Both the position numbers and the translations under genes were made by a program. DNA of 64,000 nucleotides from Symbiodinium sp. CCMP2592 (lineage: Eukaryota > Sar > Dinophyceae > Suessiales > Symbiodiniaceae), in contig CAJNDT010006025.1 in assembly GCA_905221615.1 (NCBI GenBank), forward strand, positions 418,578 to 482,577, given 5' to 3'. The notes under the pieces were generated by a model. That model made no database searches and was not told where the DNA came from. It saw nothing but the letters and a program-made list of their open reading frames with translations. Below are positions 48,301-60,599 of this stretch, in pieces. Each line of letters starts with the position of its first letter. The first letter of the stretch is position 1.

Positions 48301-50460
48301 TTTTCTGATATAGGCACTGGATGCTAGAACAAGGCTTTTGGTGAATTCTGAAGTACGCTTGTACACCGGCTGTAAATCCAAACAAGTCACTCAAGATCTA
48401 GAAGGTTTTACACGGGTTTCTACCCTCGTCAGTTGGCCTCGTATGATGGTTGACAAATAATTACTCCTTTATTGAGATGTATTGCGCTCTGTGGGCATGT
48501 GCTATCATGACTATTGCTATTATTACCGGGAATGGTTGGCGGCAAGTGGCAGAAAGAGGGAGTCCGTCGCAACAGCAACTTGCCTCGTGTTACGAACCTC
48601 CCGTGAATCGACCTACACCTAAAACTATGCAGGCCAAAACTATGCAGGCCCCTTCAAAGCCTTCAAAGTAGGGGCCATTCGGGATTCGAAACAAAACGGA
48701 GATTTGGGATTCGAACCCAAACTGACGTACTATATCAACTGATGCTCTGGCCGCTAAACGCTGGTTGCCTTTTCATAAACAACGCCCCCTTAGACCTCTA
48801 GGCCGAGGTCTCGACAAAAATCCCAGTTCGGCAGAAGGCATCCCATAAAAGGATTGCCACCTGGCCATTTGGGGTTTTCTGTTCGGGATTAAGGTAAGTA
48901 AGCGGGTTAAGGGTGTGGGGTTTAGGGTTTACAGCTGGGTGTTTAGGATTTAGGACGGTGCATCTTATTGCTTCGGGCAGACCCCTTCAAGGGCTTTGCC
49001 GTTTAGGGCTTCACTTCTTTTGGGGTTTAGCCCTTCAGGGTTTGGTGCTTCGGGGTTGTAGGGTTTGTCGGTTTAGGGCTTCGGGGCTCTCGGGTGTGGG
49101 ATGCCGGGTGTTGAGGTTTTTAGAGCGCCTTAGGGTCTTTATGAAGAGGGGCCGTAATAATGACTGGCATACGGTTTGGACCGGCGCAAGCCCAAACCCT
49201 AAACCCACTACACTATCTAGCCTGACGGAATACTTCTTCAGTGACTACCATAAGTACTGCTATTATCATCATCACTCATATTCTAGCTCATCTAAGAGTA
49301 CTATTCTTATTGCTATGCTTCTTATTCTTCTACTTACTAGAGCCCCATATTTGGGGGGGGCCTTGGGACTTGGGATTTCTTGAGGGCTTCGGGAGCGTTG
49401 GGTTCTGGCACTCTGGGGCTCCGGGTCTTCGACGCTTCGGGCTTCGAGGCGCTTCGGGCTTCGGTTTCTGGCGTCGGGCCTTAAGGCCTCAAGATTGGGG
49501 TTAGGGCTTTTAGGTTTTTAGTGTTTTTTCGGGGGGGGGGGGGGGGGGGGTTAGGGTTCAGGTTTTAAAATCGGTGAAAAGGTTTAGGTCTCTTTGTGGT
49601 TTAAGACTTCCGGTTCTTTCCTTCTTATTGTTTTATGCTTCGAAAGGATGGTTCTTGCTTCTGTGTTGCTTCCGCACCCGCCCACTCCGTCGGCTTCGTA
49701 CGACTTCCGGCTTTTGATTCAAGGGTTCAGCACAGCAGCGCCGTAAAGTTGCAGACCTTTAGGGTTAACCCCACAGGCCTTTACAGTCCTTATAGAACTC
49801 GTTTAGTAAGCCCCAAACCCTGCAAGAATGCGTTTCGGAGGCCGCGCTTCCAAACACCCTGCAGTTTTGGATCGACGGAGGGTAGGTCTCACGTTAACAG
49901 GGGCCTCAACAGATGCAAGAGGCTTTCCAAGAAGTGTTACTCCCCTTCTAGCCATTTAATTCTATTTCCACTGATCCCGAAACCCGATTTCATGATGAAC
50001 CCTGAGCCCTCAACCCTAATGCCGTTCCCCGAACCCTAAAAGCTATAAACCCTTATCTCTAATGTCCTTGAACCCTTAACCCCTAAAACCCCTGAACCCT
50101 AAACCCCTAAAAAAAAACAAAATCATGCCCGTGAGCCCCTAAAAACCTCCCTGCCCACCGCCCCCGCCTGCCAGCCGGGAACGGAGAGCCCTGTAACCCG
50201 CGCTAGGGCCTCCATGAACTCCAAAATGGCCTGCTTGAAGGTTCATGGGTACTTATAATTGGAGTTATAAGTCCCCTAATATGGGTTATAATTATAGTTA
50301 CCCTACTTATAACCCCACTTTGAGCTACCCATGAACTCCAAAATGGCCTGCTGTTTATATTGTTGAGCTTTGGCATATAGGGGCCAGGATGCGTAGAATA
50401 GGGTTAACTCCCAAAACAGGAATTGGTAATTATTTAGGCTTCTATATTAGGGTTGTTTGT
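45400..50460. other. Non-genic stretch with strand-switching telomere-like words
   Basis: CCCTAAA words on plus at 45790-46050, 47790-47870 and 50030-50110; TTTAGGG words on plus at 47490-47680 and 48900-49560. AT-rich region at 47960-48170. Inverted AAAATGGCCTGCT pieces at 50223 and 50339 flank a TATAATTATAA palindrome. Confidence 0.4.
48695..48770 (-). other. Degenerate tRNA-like sequence
   Basis: On the minus strand GGGTTCGAATCCC (48718-48706) matches a tRNA B box within a T-arm, and TTTAGCGGCCAGAGC just upstream resembles an A box. The acceptor stem and anticodon stem do not pair, so this is not a functional tRNA. It could be a tRNA-derived SINE relic. Confidence 0.3.
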
Positions 50461-50538
50461 TGAGCTTTGCAGCGCCTTCATGGTTGTTTCTGGAGTTTAG
50501 TGAGCGTCTGGTCTTTGCTATCAGGATACGATAAGGCA

Positions 50539-50982
50539 ATGATGACTCTACAACTGCTATCGTTTCCTGCGACTATACCGCTCGCTTTATATATCCCCGT
50601 GCATCCTTACATACATCGGTTTCCGATACCACCCCCACGTATGATTATCCAGCCCGGTGATTTCAAGTATCCCGAATATGCACGAGTGCGTATGCATTTC
50701 CCTACTTCTGCTTCGACGGCGAGCCGAAAACTCCAGTTCTTAAAGTTTAGAAAGGGCATAGAAGGAGAGAAGCCGGCAGCCAGGAAGTCGAGCAGCAAGA
50801 AGCCGGGGAAGCCAATCCGATTCCCCGGCCACCCTTCCCCAACAACACAAATCCACGAAAGCGCGCACAGAATCACCAAAGCGAAAACGGATCCCTCCTC
50901 AGACGAGCGCTGTCATTATACATACCGCAAATTCGAAAAACCCGAAACCCTACGTAACCCCAAATCCAACAACCGAACCTAG
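50539..50982 (+). CDS. Candidate unknown protein, basic C-terminal half
   Basis: An open frame of 147 residues runs from ATG at 50539 to TAG; it stays open upstream to about 50467. The N-terminus is hydrophobic and proline-rich (LQLLSFPATIPLALYIPVHP), then comes PPPRMIIQPGDFKYPEYARV, then a lysine-rich stretch (GEKPAARKSSSKKPGKPIRF). It is not built from a simple repeat, unlike most long frames here. A frame of this length is only slightly longer than chance would give in 64 kb, and I recognise no domain. Confidence 0.3.
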   Translation: MMTLQLLSFPATIPLALYIPVHPYIHRFPIPPPRMIIQPGDFKYPEYARVRMHFPTSASTASRKLQFLKFRKGIEGEKPAARKSSSKKPGKPIRFPGHPSPTTQIHESAHRITKAKTDPSSDERCHYTYRKFEKPETLRNPKSNNRT

Positions 50983-53167
50983 AAAGGCTTCTTGCAGGCA
51001 CCGTCCCTTGCCTTCCTATGGCTCCGCAAGCAGTTCCTGACAACAAGAACGTGTATCGCTCCTCTTGCTATGCTTCTATTTTCTTTGCGAGGTTGCTTTC
51101 CTGTCAGCCTGATGGGTCGGTAGGAATCTTCGCTGGTCGAGGATTTGACTTACGTGGCTTGGGGTTTGTTCAGGGTTTCGGATTGCTCTTCTCCTGAGTG
51201 CTGCGGCTTCTGCAACACAGCGAGTAACATTGACAAGATCGGCCACTGACTACAACTAGAACGGTCAGGAGCATGTTGATCGAAATGAAAACGATGCCGA
51301 CGGTGGTGATGGTGGTGGTGATGGTGTTGACGGTGAGACTGACGATAATGATCCAGGGCGGAGGTGCTCTTTACGGTAAACAATGGTGGTGTTAATGACA
51401 GCAATAAATAGTAGTTACAGGGGTTTTGGCTAAGTTGGGCACTATTGCGGTTGGTGATGTTGATGCCGGTACTGATGACCCTGATGTATCCTGATGGAGA
51501 AGGTCAGATGCTGATACCAGTATTTCGCTATTCTCAGATTGATGCGTATGACAATCATGGTCGCTATGACTTCTCATGCAGTAGTTCTGCTCGTCATAAA
51601 GATGATAGTGCCATGGGTAGTGCCGGCGGCGCGGCGAGCGTGAGTGATGGCCGTGCGAAGCCTAACCAACAGGCGACTGTTGCTTTTGGCTAGAAGAGTA
51701 ACTGGTCATGCTTGAAGAGCCAAAGATGCAAAAGGTGCTACAGCTTATGATCATGTGCCAATTAATTAGACAATTACGCTGACGAACACGGCTGATGAAA
51801 CAAATTTTTCTTGCCCTGGCGAGTTACACGTCCTCTGTTGCTTTGTGATTGGTATGGTCCGAAATCTCTGGGACCTGACGCCTTCTAAGCATCGCAGATT
51901 AGAAACCCACAGCAGAAAGCTTGAACCTTGAACCCCCCAAGTTCCCAAGATCCAAAAAAACAGCTGTGGCCTTTGCTCTGGCATGTGAGACTCGTTCCAA
52001 GCCTCATCCATCCATGTACAAGCTTGGAACTCACACCACGCGGCTGAAATGAGAATACTGTTTTAAAAGTTTTCATGAGGCGCTATACGGTCCTTGATAC
52101 TTAGGCAGCGGGTTTGGGGGTATACTATACCACAGGACACCTACAAAGCAAAAGCAATTGCTTTCGGGACAGCCGACGATGCTGTGCCAATTTTTCTCTT
52201 GGAGTTGGGGTGTTTTGCGCTGCCTGTGTGGGGAAGCTGAAACCAAAACTCGTCAAAACTCCACGGCGCCTGGCTCCCCCCAATCTGGTGTGTCTGGGGC
52301 TTCAGGCTTGGGATTTAGGGTTTCGGGGCTCCAGGAAGACTCCCAGTTGAGATCTATCGAGAACCCATATGTAGAGCCATCAACCGTTGCTAAACTCCTT
52401 GGGAATGTAGACCAAAACCTATGAAACCCGATACTCTCCCTCTACGGCGCAAACATGACACAAGACTCATACGACTGCACAAAACAAGGTCCTACAATCC
52501 AGACCCTGCCAGGACCTGTCACAGCCCTGCAACACCACCACAGCACCTTGAACCAGCCTGCAACCCAACATCGAAACAGTCGAGCCATGACAAACATCAA
52601 GCCAATCAACGTCAACAACCGCCTCAACACCCAAACCCCAGACCTCTGCCCCTTTCTGGCTACAAACAAACACGTCCACCAAGAGCCCCACTCTGGCTTC
52701 CTTTCTCGCCCAACCTTGGAGAAGGCGGTCTTCTCAGAACGAATCTTGGAGTTTAGGCTTGAAGTGCTTTCGGAGTCTCCAAAATTTGAAGATTTGGGGC
52801 TTTGACGTTTCGGCGCTGAACCCGAAGAGCTCTATAGTCTATGCACCCTGGTAGGAAATTGATCTGAAGTCATAAGTATTAATGAATCCCTGTGAAAAGT
52901 GTCAGCTATGGTCCATGTTTGCGGCGTATATGGCCCGGGTATGTAGCTCGCTGAGAACTAAGCAGTACAGGAATCGACGACATGCTTGACCCAAGGAGAC
53001 AACCTGCTGATGCTCTTGTATCACCGAAGTTTATTCCGATCTGCGCGGCAGATGAAGGCTTGGGCATTCTGCTCCAGAAGTAAGAATGGCAATCAGCGAC
53101 CACGACGACCAAGAAGACAAACGCAGCAACAACCACCACCGCCGCCGCTGCCAGCACCGGCGCCGGC

Positions 53168-53330
53168 ACCGGCACCAGCACTCCAGCGCATTCTTCCAAG
53201 CCCCCAGAACCCACACAGGTCAATGCATCAAACCTCCACTGCATTCTTCCTGGGCCCCAAAATGCGCACAGGTCGCCACAATGCATAAAACCTCGAGCAT
53301 CTGCACTGGCATTCCTCCAGGCCCACTACG
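53168..53330 (+). repeat. Diverged direct repeat of about 65 bp, two to three copies
   Basis: The word GCATTCTTCC, then CCCA, CACAGGTC, AATGCAT and AAACCTC, is repeated at a step of about 65 bp, with a third shorter copy (GGCATTCCTCCAGGCCC). Confidence 0.65.
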
Positions 53331-53606
53331 CGCTGGGAATCCCAAACGTGCGTTTCAAGGTGTTTCCACATCGCATCTTCCGCCCGTCTCTGTAGGAAAT
53401 TTGCTGTGGCAATGTGATTTATTCAGTGCGCCTCGTCATGTGCCCATGACTCCGTGCTTGTATGGTGCCTCGAAGAACGCACGACACGGTGCAAGACCCC
53501 TTGCTCAACCCCTTTGCTCCATGTAGCAAGAAGCGCTCTTGGGATGTGTACGTCAAAGCTGCTCTTACGATGGTGGAGCACGCGCTTTTTTAAGCACTAC
53601 AGTAAG

Positions 53607-53607
<1 letters not shown>

Positions 53608-53643
<36 letters not shown>

Positions 53644-53672
53644 CGACGACGACAACGACGACGACGACGATT
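53608..53672. repeat. CAA to CGA triplet array
   Basis: (CAA)n followed by (CGA)n. Confidence 0.95.
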
Positions 53673-55341
53673 CAAGCCGCTATGTCCCCCAAACCAACCA
53701 CAAGAACCTGCATGACTGTCACGGATGCTACCCAGATTAAGTCTCATTACTGCAAGAAGGCAAGTGTGGTCAGGCCAGCTGAGCGGGCTTCTAGTGACGA
53801 GCTCGTTGGTGACGCCAGCGGTGTGAAGATCATCCTCCATATCCTGCACTAGGCCACTATGTCATTCGCAAGCAGAAAGTGGTAAACTGTTCTGCCTGGT
53901 AGAAAGTCTCAGCCAAACCCTAAACCCCTGAACCCTTAAACTATAGCTGCCACACCTAGGACCTAGGAAGTGCACGGATCAACTCCCTGAGCAGTGTCTG
54001 ACCAGACATGTCACCATTTTACACATATGCTATCCACAGCTTCCTTGTGGGAATCTTACATACGTGTCTGGAATATGTATGCCTGCACACCCTCTGCAGA
54101 GACGATTGTGTACGCATGATGGCATCTTTGCATGGGTGCATGTTTTGAATCTTTATATTTCGCTGCGTGACACAAGGCTCTAAGCTGCTGAGCCTTACAG
54201 GCGTCCGAACAACTAGCAACTTCATCCCCACATTGTAGTCCCAATGACACGAATATAATGCAATCGAAAACCAAACCGAATCTGAGCTTTGAGATGACTA
54301 CTTTAGGAGCCTTAATAGCTACCTACACCCTAACTATAGTCTAATATGCCCCAAAACCCTATTCTCTATATGACATTGCTTGAGTTCTGAGCTTGCTGGA
54401 TAGCTCCGGTCCTCACTGAACCAAGCGAGCATCTCCATGTGGAAATGCCAGGCCTGCATCTAGCTCGGGCTTCGGGTTCCTCTTGAGGGTTCCTTGAGGG
54501 GTACAGGATTTAGGATTTAGCTTCAAAGGCTTTGGGCTTCGGCTATTGGGCTTAGAGTCTAGGGCCTACTGTGGGGTTGTGCACTTCCATGGTGTTTCCA
54601 TTCGGGACTGCCACCATCTCCTCATGCTTGTCACATCTATAGCAACACTCCTGGCCCAGGGAGATCTGCTCCTTCTGCTCTTGACACTATGACCGATACC
54701 CAGCTACGGCCTGCGGCACCCTTTCTAAATCCACGTGGGCCGCGTAGACTCTCTGAAAATTGGTCGAGGCTCTTGAGCCTCGGAAGTGTCATCCGGGAAA
54801 CCATACGCTCTAAGCAATAAGCTCTCAACTAAGCCCGAAACCCTACGTAAACTCTAAACCCCAAATCCGTCAACCCCTGAAATCCTAAACCCCGACACTC
54901 TGGACCATCTCGCAACCGGAGCTTCAAAGGGCTTGCCTAGGAAGGAGGTTCGGGGTTCAAGGCATGCGTTTTGGGTGGATTCGTGTGAGGTCCACGGTCA
55001 TGATTTGGGGTGGTATTCTGGTCAGGGGATTTTTCACCCGAAGCGGATGCATCAGGTGGGGTTGAGGGTTTACACTAAAAGGCTAGGCCCGAACTCTTTG
55101 CTTACCCTAAAGATCCTGAAAGATGCGCCCAAAACTTCGAAGCGCAGTACCCGGCAACCGATCCTCAACAGAATCCCCCGAAATCCCCACACACAAACCG
55201 CTGGAAAGCCCTGCATAGCCCATTACATCAAGAACTTACATCAACGTTGCGAAAGAACTAACTACACTGACACGATGTCACTAAAAACCCTAAACCAATA
55301 ATCCCATGACCCTAAGCCCCAAAACCTAAACCCATACGCAT

Positions 55342-55464
55342 ACTATACGGGCCTTAAAAATTACCTATACTATGTTTTTTTTGAGGGTGGGGGGGTGGTC
55401 CTTCTTATAGTTATAGCAAAATGGCCCCCCAAACCCTGTCATAATTATTAAGGCCCCTATATTA
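55342..55464. mobile_element. Short inverted-repeat element, family 2
   Basis: ACTATACGGGCCTTAAAAAT at the left and CATAATTATTAAGGCCCCTA at the right. The internal T8 and G-rich stretch faces CCCCCCAAACCC on the other arm. Confidence 0.65.
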
Positions 55465-56641
55465 CCCCCCACTCTACACCCTAAAAGGTGCCCTCGCTTG
55501 GCACCTCAGCGTTGAACGCGGCCTCTTCACCGGATCTCAAAGCCAGGCTCCGAGCCCCAAGAAGCAAAGGCCGCAGCGTTTTCGGGTGTTAGGGTTTCGG
55601 GGTTTTTCGGGGTGGGGTGGGGGTTGGAGTGTAGGGTTTGCAATGCTCTTTGAAGCATAGGGTTTAAAGTGGGAAGTGCACGGTGTTTCTAGGGCTTGAT
55701 TAGGGGTTTGTGGATTGTAGGTGGTCTTGCCAACAGGGGGTTTAGAGCCTTAAGAGGGGCTCTTTGGTCTAGGGTTTGGGTTTGTTGGTTCGACTGCCGC
55801 AGGGGCTTACGAGGGAGTTGCAGGGGTTTCAGAAGGGGGTTGTTCTGGATCTTAGTCGATCTTGACAGTTGTATTGCTGTAGCTCAGGGGTTCAGGGATG
55901 AGAGGCTAGATTAGGGAGGGTTTCAAAGGGCTCTATAAACGCTTTGGAAAGCCTCTCGAAGGTGATTCAATCTTAACGGGCTGCATGGTTTGCGGGACCA
56001 GGGGCATTTGTAGGGTTTGGGGCTCGACGATTCGAGCCGAGCCAGAACCTCGAGAAGCTCAAGGGCCCAAGTAGGGTTTAGAGTTTTGGGCAGAAGCTTG
56101 GGACATTTGGGGTTTGGGGGCTTATGAGCCCGGGTTTAGGCCTGAAAAGCAGATTTGGCGCTGGGGGCTCAAATGGCATTGGGTTCCAACAGGTTTGGGG
56201 CTTGGGGTTTAAGGTTTAAGGGGTTCGGGGTTAAAAAGAGTAAAGAGCTGGCTAGGTTTCGGAGTCTTATGGATTTGTGGCTGAAAGCAGTCCTGGCGTT
56301 TCAGGCGTGCAGTTGATTTCAGTGCTTTGAATTCAGGGTCTATTTAGCGCTTCGGGAGTAGGAGCAGCTGAAAACGCAAATACTGCTCTTGGTGGACACC
56401 TGTACCTCGGGGGCCTAGGTGTACAAAATTAAATGACGGCTGTGACATTGCTGATCGGAATGGTCAGTTTCATCCAGCTGCAATAGTCAAATAGTCGCGA
56501 TGACAATGGCAGTTGTGTAGCCATACTCCCAGATGCGATGGGATCGACCGTGTGTCCAGCCGGCATCGTCGTGTCTAAGCTGGCGGATGCATCGTGTCTG
56601 CTCCAGCTCACCTAGGCCCCTAGGCCTCCTCAGTTGCCTTT

Positions 56642-58027
56642 TCAGTAAACCTCCACATGGTAGCGTCCCTCGGTCCTCATTGCCTTGTGAAGTTCACGCC
56701 AGTCCTGGCCGCGATCCCTTGCAGCAGAGGCAAGACAGTCAGAAAGCCCGGATTCCAGGCCCTTTACGCCGCACGCATAAAGGTGAGTCTTTGGCAGCTG
56801 AAGGAGTCGCCAGAGTTCGTCCATGTGTTGACACATCTGCGTCTGTACATACTCCTTCTCTCCAGAACTGCTTTCACGGCTGATGGCGCAGTTGTACCTA
56901 AAGTTGTCCGGAAACTTCGCCTTGTAGGACATGTGCTCATCCTCATAGAGCCGACACGACGCATAGCGAACCCCGTAGAAAAGCCAAGCCAGGCCTGTAA
57001 ACTTGCGGGTTGTGTCGGGATTGGCCGCCGAAACGTCATGAAAAAGCCGTCGCAGTTGTGCTCGGATTGGAGCGATGCCTGCGCCTGTTGCCACCAGAAT
57101 CAAGTTACAGCAGTTTTCCTCAGGTAGAAGCATTTCGTTCCCTGTGGGGCCAGTAATCACTACCTTATCCCCCGGCTGCGCATCACAGAGGTAATTCGAG
57201 CAGACCCCAGCGGTCTTCGGCCCTCCCACACCGCGCGACCGGTCGCGCTGGTCGCGCTCCGAGACGTCCAGGACGCGCTTCACGCAAAGCGAGAGGGTCT
57301 TCGACCTTTGGTCGTCTCCTGACCTCGTTCAGGGCTTCGGGCGTTTTTGGGCCTCAGGGAGGCTTATATTCCCTGATGAAGACAACTCCGACTTGCTCCA
57401 GGGATCCTAGAAGTGCCGTCTCCTACGAGTACAAGTGCATCAGTTTTGGAGCAGCACACCTGGATGAAGCGATTGAGTAGAGCCGGAGCTTTGCCGGCCT
57501 CTCACCAGTCCTGCAAGGGAATAGCACAAGTTCAATTGAGCAATCCTCTACTCAAAGTGCCACAGTGTGCTGCATAAAGCCTCAAACCTTCCATCAACCC
57601 AGAGAAACTTAAAAAATAAAAATAAAACAATCCCCGAGCCATTAAACGTATAAGTGCAAGCCATATTTAAGCCTTCATCATGAAGCTTCCTGTGTGAGCC
57701 TCCCTCCTTGCAGCCGCCCTTCTCCCCAGAGCCCGGTAGCCCCCTAGTTGCCTTGATTGAGGCCCCTAGCGCACGAAACGAAATAACTATACGCCATAAA
57801 AGAAGGGTCTTGACTTTAAAGAGAAACTGCAGAGTTCCTAAACCCTACCATCCACCCTAAAAAACAGAAATTCAGAAACAATGCGCCTGAAAAAGCAAAC
57901 CCGCCCCAAACCCTCAAAAATGCCCACAACAGGACGAAACCTAGAGCTTTCACTCGATCCTCTCAGGACCCGGAGCGATCACGCCGATTGCCTGGCCCTC
58001 CAGATACGGCACCTCCGCGTTTGTCCA
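56642..58027 (-). CDS. petH: Plastid-type ferredoxin-NADP+ reductase, 3' part of a split gene (5' exons not found)
   Basis: FNR passes electrons from reduced ferredoxin to NADP+ at the end of photosynthetic electron transport in the plastid. Three minus-strand exons join in frame: 58027-57960, 57498-57460 and 57323-56642, giving 262 residues. Seen in order: EVPYLEGQAIGVIAPG (flavin domain), RLYSIASS (FAD-binding RxYS), KTLSLCVKR, GVCSNYLCD, ITGPTGNEMLLP, VATGAGIAPIR (NADP-binding), AWLFYGV, AISRES, YVQTQM, YACGVKG and the C-terminal VEVY with its terminal tyrosine. This is the normal order for plant and algal FNR. The 57324-57459 intron is GT-AG; the 57499-57959 intron appears to be GA-AG. 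The first placed exon may begin at 58027 or 58032. The transit peptide and the start of the FAD domain lie upstream; a weak candidate exon (58559-58525) reads GKLTAEDTPHH. An insertion replaces the usual loop before GVCSNYLCD. Identity is near certain; the 5' end is unresolved. Confidence 0.93.
57324..57459 (-). other. FNR intron, canonical GT-AG, 136 bp
   Basis: The donor AG|GTGTGC follows the codons for SIASS, and the acceptor CGAG|GTC precedes SGDDQRSKTLSLC. The intron splits an AG|G arginine codon (phase 2). An in-frame TGA just upstream of the acceptor shows that the downstream reading frame cannot simply continue to the left. Both boundaries share the word AGGT. Confidence 0.85.
57499..57959 (-). 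other. FNR intron with apparent GA-AG ends and a 7-bp direct repeat at its boundaries
   Basis: The two flanking exons encode conserved FNR segments (GVIAPG and RLYSIASS), so an intron must lie between them. No GT donor in the conserved stretch gives a frame match with an AG acceptor without losing conserved residues. The word TGAGAGG occurs at both junctions, and a cut after TGAGAG gives AG|GA at the donor and AG|G at the acceptor with frame kept. Other cuts inside the repeat are possible. GA donors and a G after the acceptor have been reported for dinoflagellate introns. Confidence 0.7.
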
Positions 58028-58939
58028 CTGGGCTCAGGAGATTGGGGCCGATTTTTGGGTTTAGGATTTAGGGTTGGGTTTGGGATTAAGGGCTTTCATC
58101 TTCAGGTTCCCTTTGTGTGCTCGATAGGGGATTCGAGCAGTGCGACCATCAGGCTGTTTGGAGTTGTTGGGTCTGCAAGTGTTTGTCACTTTGTGCGTGG
58201 CTTACAGCGGTTTATGGACGGCTTGCAAAATCGGCTATGTAACGAGAGCTTGTACGGGTTGAATAATAGGGGCTTGGTGTGGGCTTCGAGGGTTTCGGAT
58301 TGTAGGGTCGAGGTTTAGGAGTTTGGGACATCCATGGTCGGGCCTCTCAGGCTACTATAGTAGGGTGTCTGTAGTCTAAAAGTGTGGCGTTGGATTCGCT
58401 CCTGAGAACTGGTATCAGAATCACTGATTATACTCGGGCTTAGAATGGAGCAACCGCAATCGCCTCCTCCTGGCACCTCGGCACCCTAAATCATGAACCC
58501 GGCGCCTGCCCGTGGTGGCTCAGCGTGATGTGGTGTGTCCTCGGCCGTCAACTTGCCAACTGGTTTAGGTGTTATTCAGGGTCTATGCCTCACGTAGGAG
58601 ATTGGCTTTGTAGGTTTAGGAGGTTTTGGGATCGGAATTGACGCTTTAGGGGCTGCAGGGCTGTTGGGTTTGCGGTGTTTATATCCACTTAGACAGTCTC
58701 GTTACCAGTCTGGAAGACTCCTTTGCTTCAAGGGGCTTGATATAACGATACCTGAATACCTATTTTAATTCCTTTTAGCGAAGGCAGGTTTAAGCTGCGC
58801 ACGAAACCCTAAACCACATACGTTAAATCCTCGCGAACGCCTCGGATCACTTTTCCTCCGGACCGGTGGCGCCGCCAGTGCTCCTGCCCACTTCTCAGGC
58901 TCTCCCACAGTTATGGAATAGGGTTTTGGGGGCCCGTTA

Positions 58940-59125
58940 AACTAGAACTATAATAAGGAACCAATAGTAATTACACAGACATATTTAACTATAATTATAA
59001 TAAGGAACCCCCAAAACAGTAATTACACATATCAACCTATACTTATAATAAGGAACCCCCACCAAAAATGTAATTACCCATATTAAACTATAATTACAAT
59101 AAGGAGCTCCCCAAAATAGTATACC
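58940..59125. repeat. Tandem array of family 2 right-end sequence (about four copies)
   Basis: The word ATAATAAGGAAC, followed by CCCCAAAA and TAATTACACAT, recurs at spacings of about 48-56 bp. A single left end (AATAGGGTTTTGGGGGCCCG) precedes the array. Confidence 0.6.
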
Positions 59126-60599
59126 TCAAATCTTCTGCCTAGGCCGCCAGCACCGTCGGCTTCCGGGGCTTCAGATAGCGTCGCCAGGCCTCGAGAACCT
59201 GTGCGGTCTATGGGAGAAAAATGGGGAAAGCACTGGGTTCGGTTTAGGATTTAGGGCTCCTTAGAGGGATCTATAAGGGGTTAGGACAAGGGTACGACTA
59301 TATAGGGTTTAGGGTTTAGGGCTTCGAGTTTGGGGTTTGGGTTTAGTTTAGGGGTTTTGGGCGGCGTCGTTGCAACGTCTTTGCTTATGTTGCTCCTTCG
59401 GGGGTGAGTGGTTAACCTGTTAGGGAATAAGGGCTTTTGGAGTCTATCGCGCCGCAGGTCTTGCTTTCGGGGCTCCGTGCTGAGAGGTCTTAAGCCTAAG
59501 CCCATCAAAGCTGAAAAAGGCCCAGCAAGGAAGCCAGGTCTAGATTTCTACTCAAGGTCTAAAATTTAGGGGGTGGAGTGAATTTGGGGTTTTCGGGTGT
59601 AGGACCCGTGACTCCAAACATCTGTGCTCGAAGCCGCCCGCCTGAACCCGCTGACCGCAAGCAAATACCTGCCGCCCCCGTGCGCAGACGAGTATGCAGA
59701 AGGACAGGACCAGCAGAAGTAGGAACCATCCGAGGTTGAGCCAGAAACCTCAGCTTTCAGCATGTAAGGCTTAGCGTCTGAGGTTTAGGATCCAGGGCCG
59801 GCTTGCAGAGCAACAGTGCTAACACCCTAAACGCAAACTCTGCTACATCCATGTTTACATGGCTTCTCACGACTACTTCGACCGGGACTGGCCAGTCTGC
59901 CGCTGCCACTGCCAATGCCAACACTACCACTGCCTACTGTCACCTGCTACCAACGTGCCCATCAACACTACAACTGCTTCTACCAGTGGTTTCCTTCTGA
60001 CAATATCTATGGAATTGCGCGTAATGCCTTCACCCTAAACCGAAATCGTAGCCGAGAAGCAGGTGGCACTGTGCCCCAAGTACTTGCAGTCATCGGATTC
60101 TACACCTTCGCAATGATCACCGACGATAAGACGGCACATGAAATGAGGTTTACGGCTTGGGGCACATGCCCGATTTCCAACTTCAGCCGAAGTTCACCGA
60201 TTCAATATGATATACTGAGAACATTCGTTCTTACTCCCGTTCTCCCCCACTCCCACAGCTGACACTCTTGAACATTGTCCTGTCCTTCCGACTGCCCTGC
60301 TTGAGGTGGGAGCTTCAGAAAATCAAGCGATCTTAATACAGCCTCAAGAGTAGAATCATTGATATATAAACTTGCAAAAGGGACTAGCCCGCAATGCAGC
60401 CCCCTCTGGTTACTCCCATAAAAATCCATCTAAAGAGTTTGCAAAAACCCTATGAAAACAAATGATACAAGACAAGCCTATGAACCCGTTATCATACCGG
60501 CGAAGACCCCAAATCGCTGGGAGCAGGCTTTTGTCTTCAGCAATGAATTATGCCGGGCCGAAGAGCGTCTGTGCAAGCGCCACTGACGTCGGCTAGATT

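Noticed and set aside
56657-57127. 156-codon plus-strand frame
   Set aside because: Antisense to the FNR exon, whose minus-strand motifs are unmistakable.
57881-58318. 145-codon plus-strand frame
   Set aside because: Overlaps the FNR exon encoding EVPYLEGQAIGV on the other strand and reads through telomere-like words.
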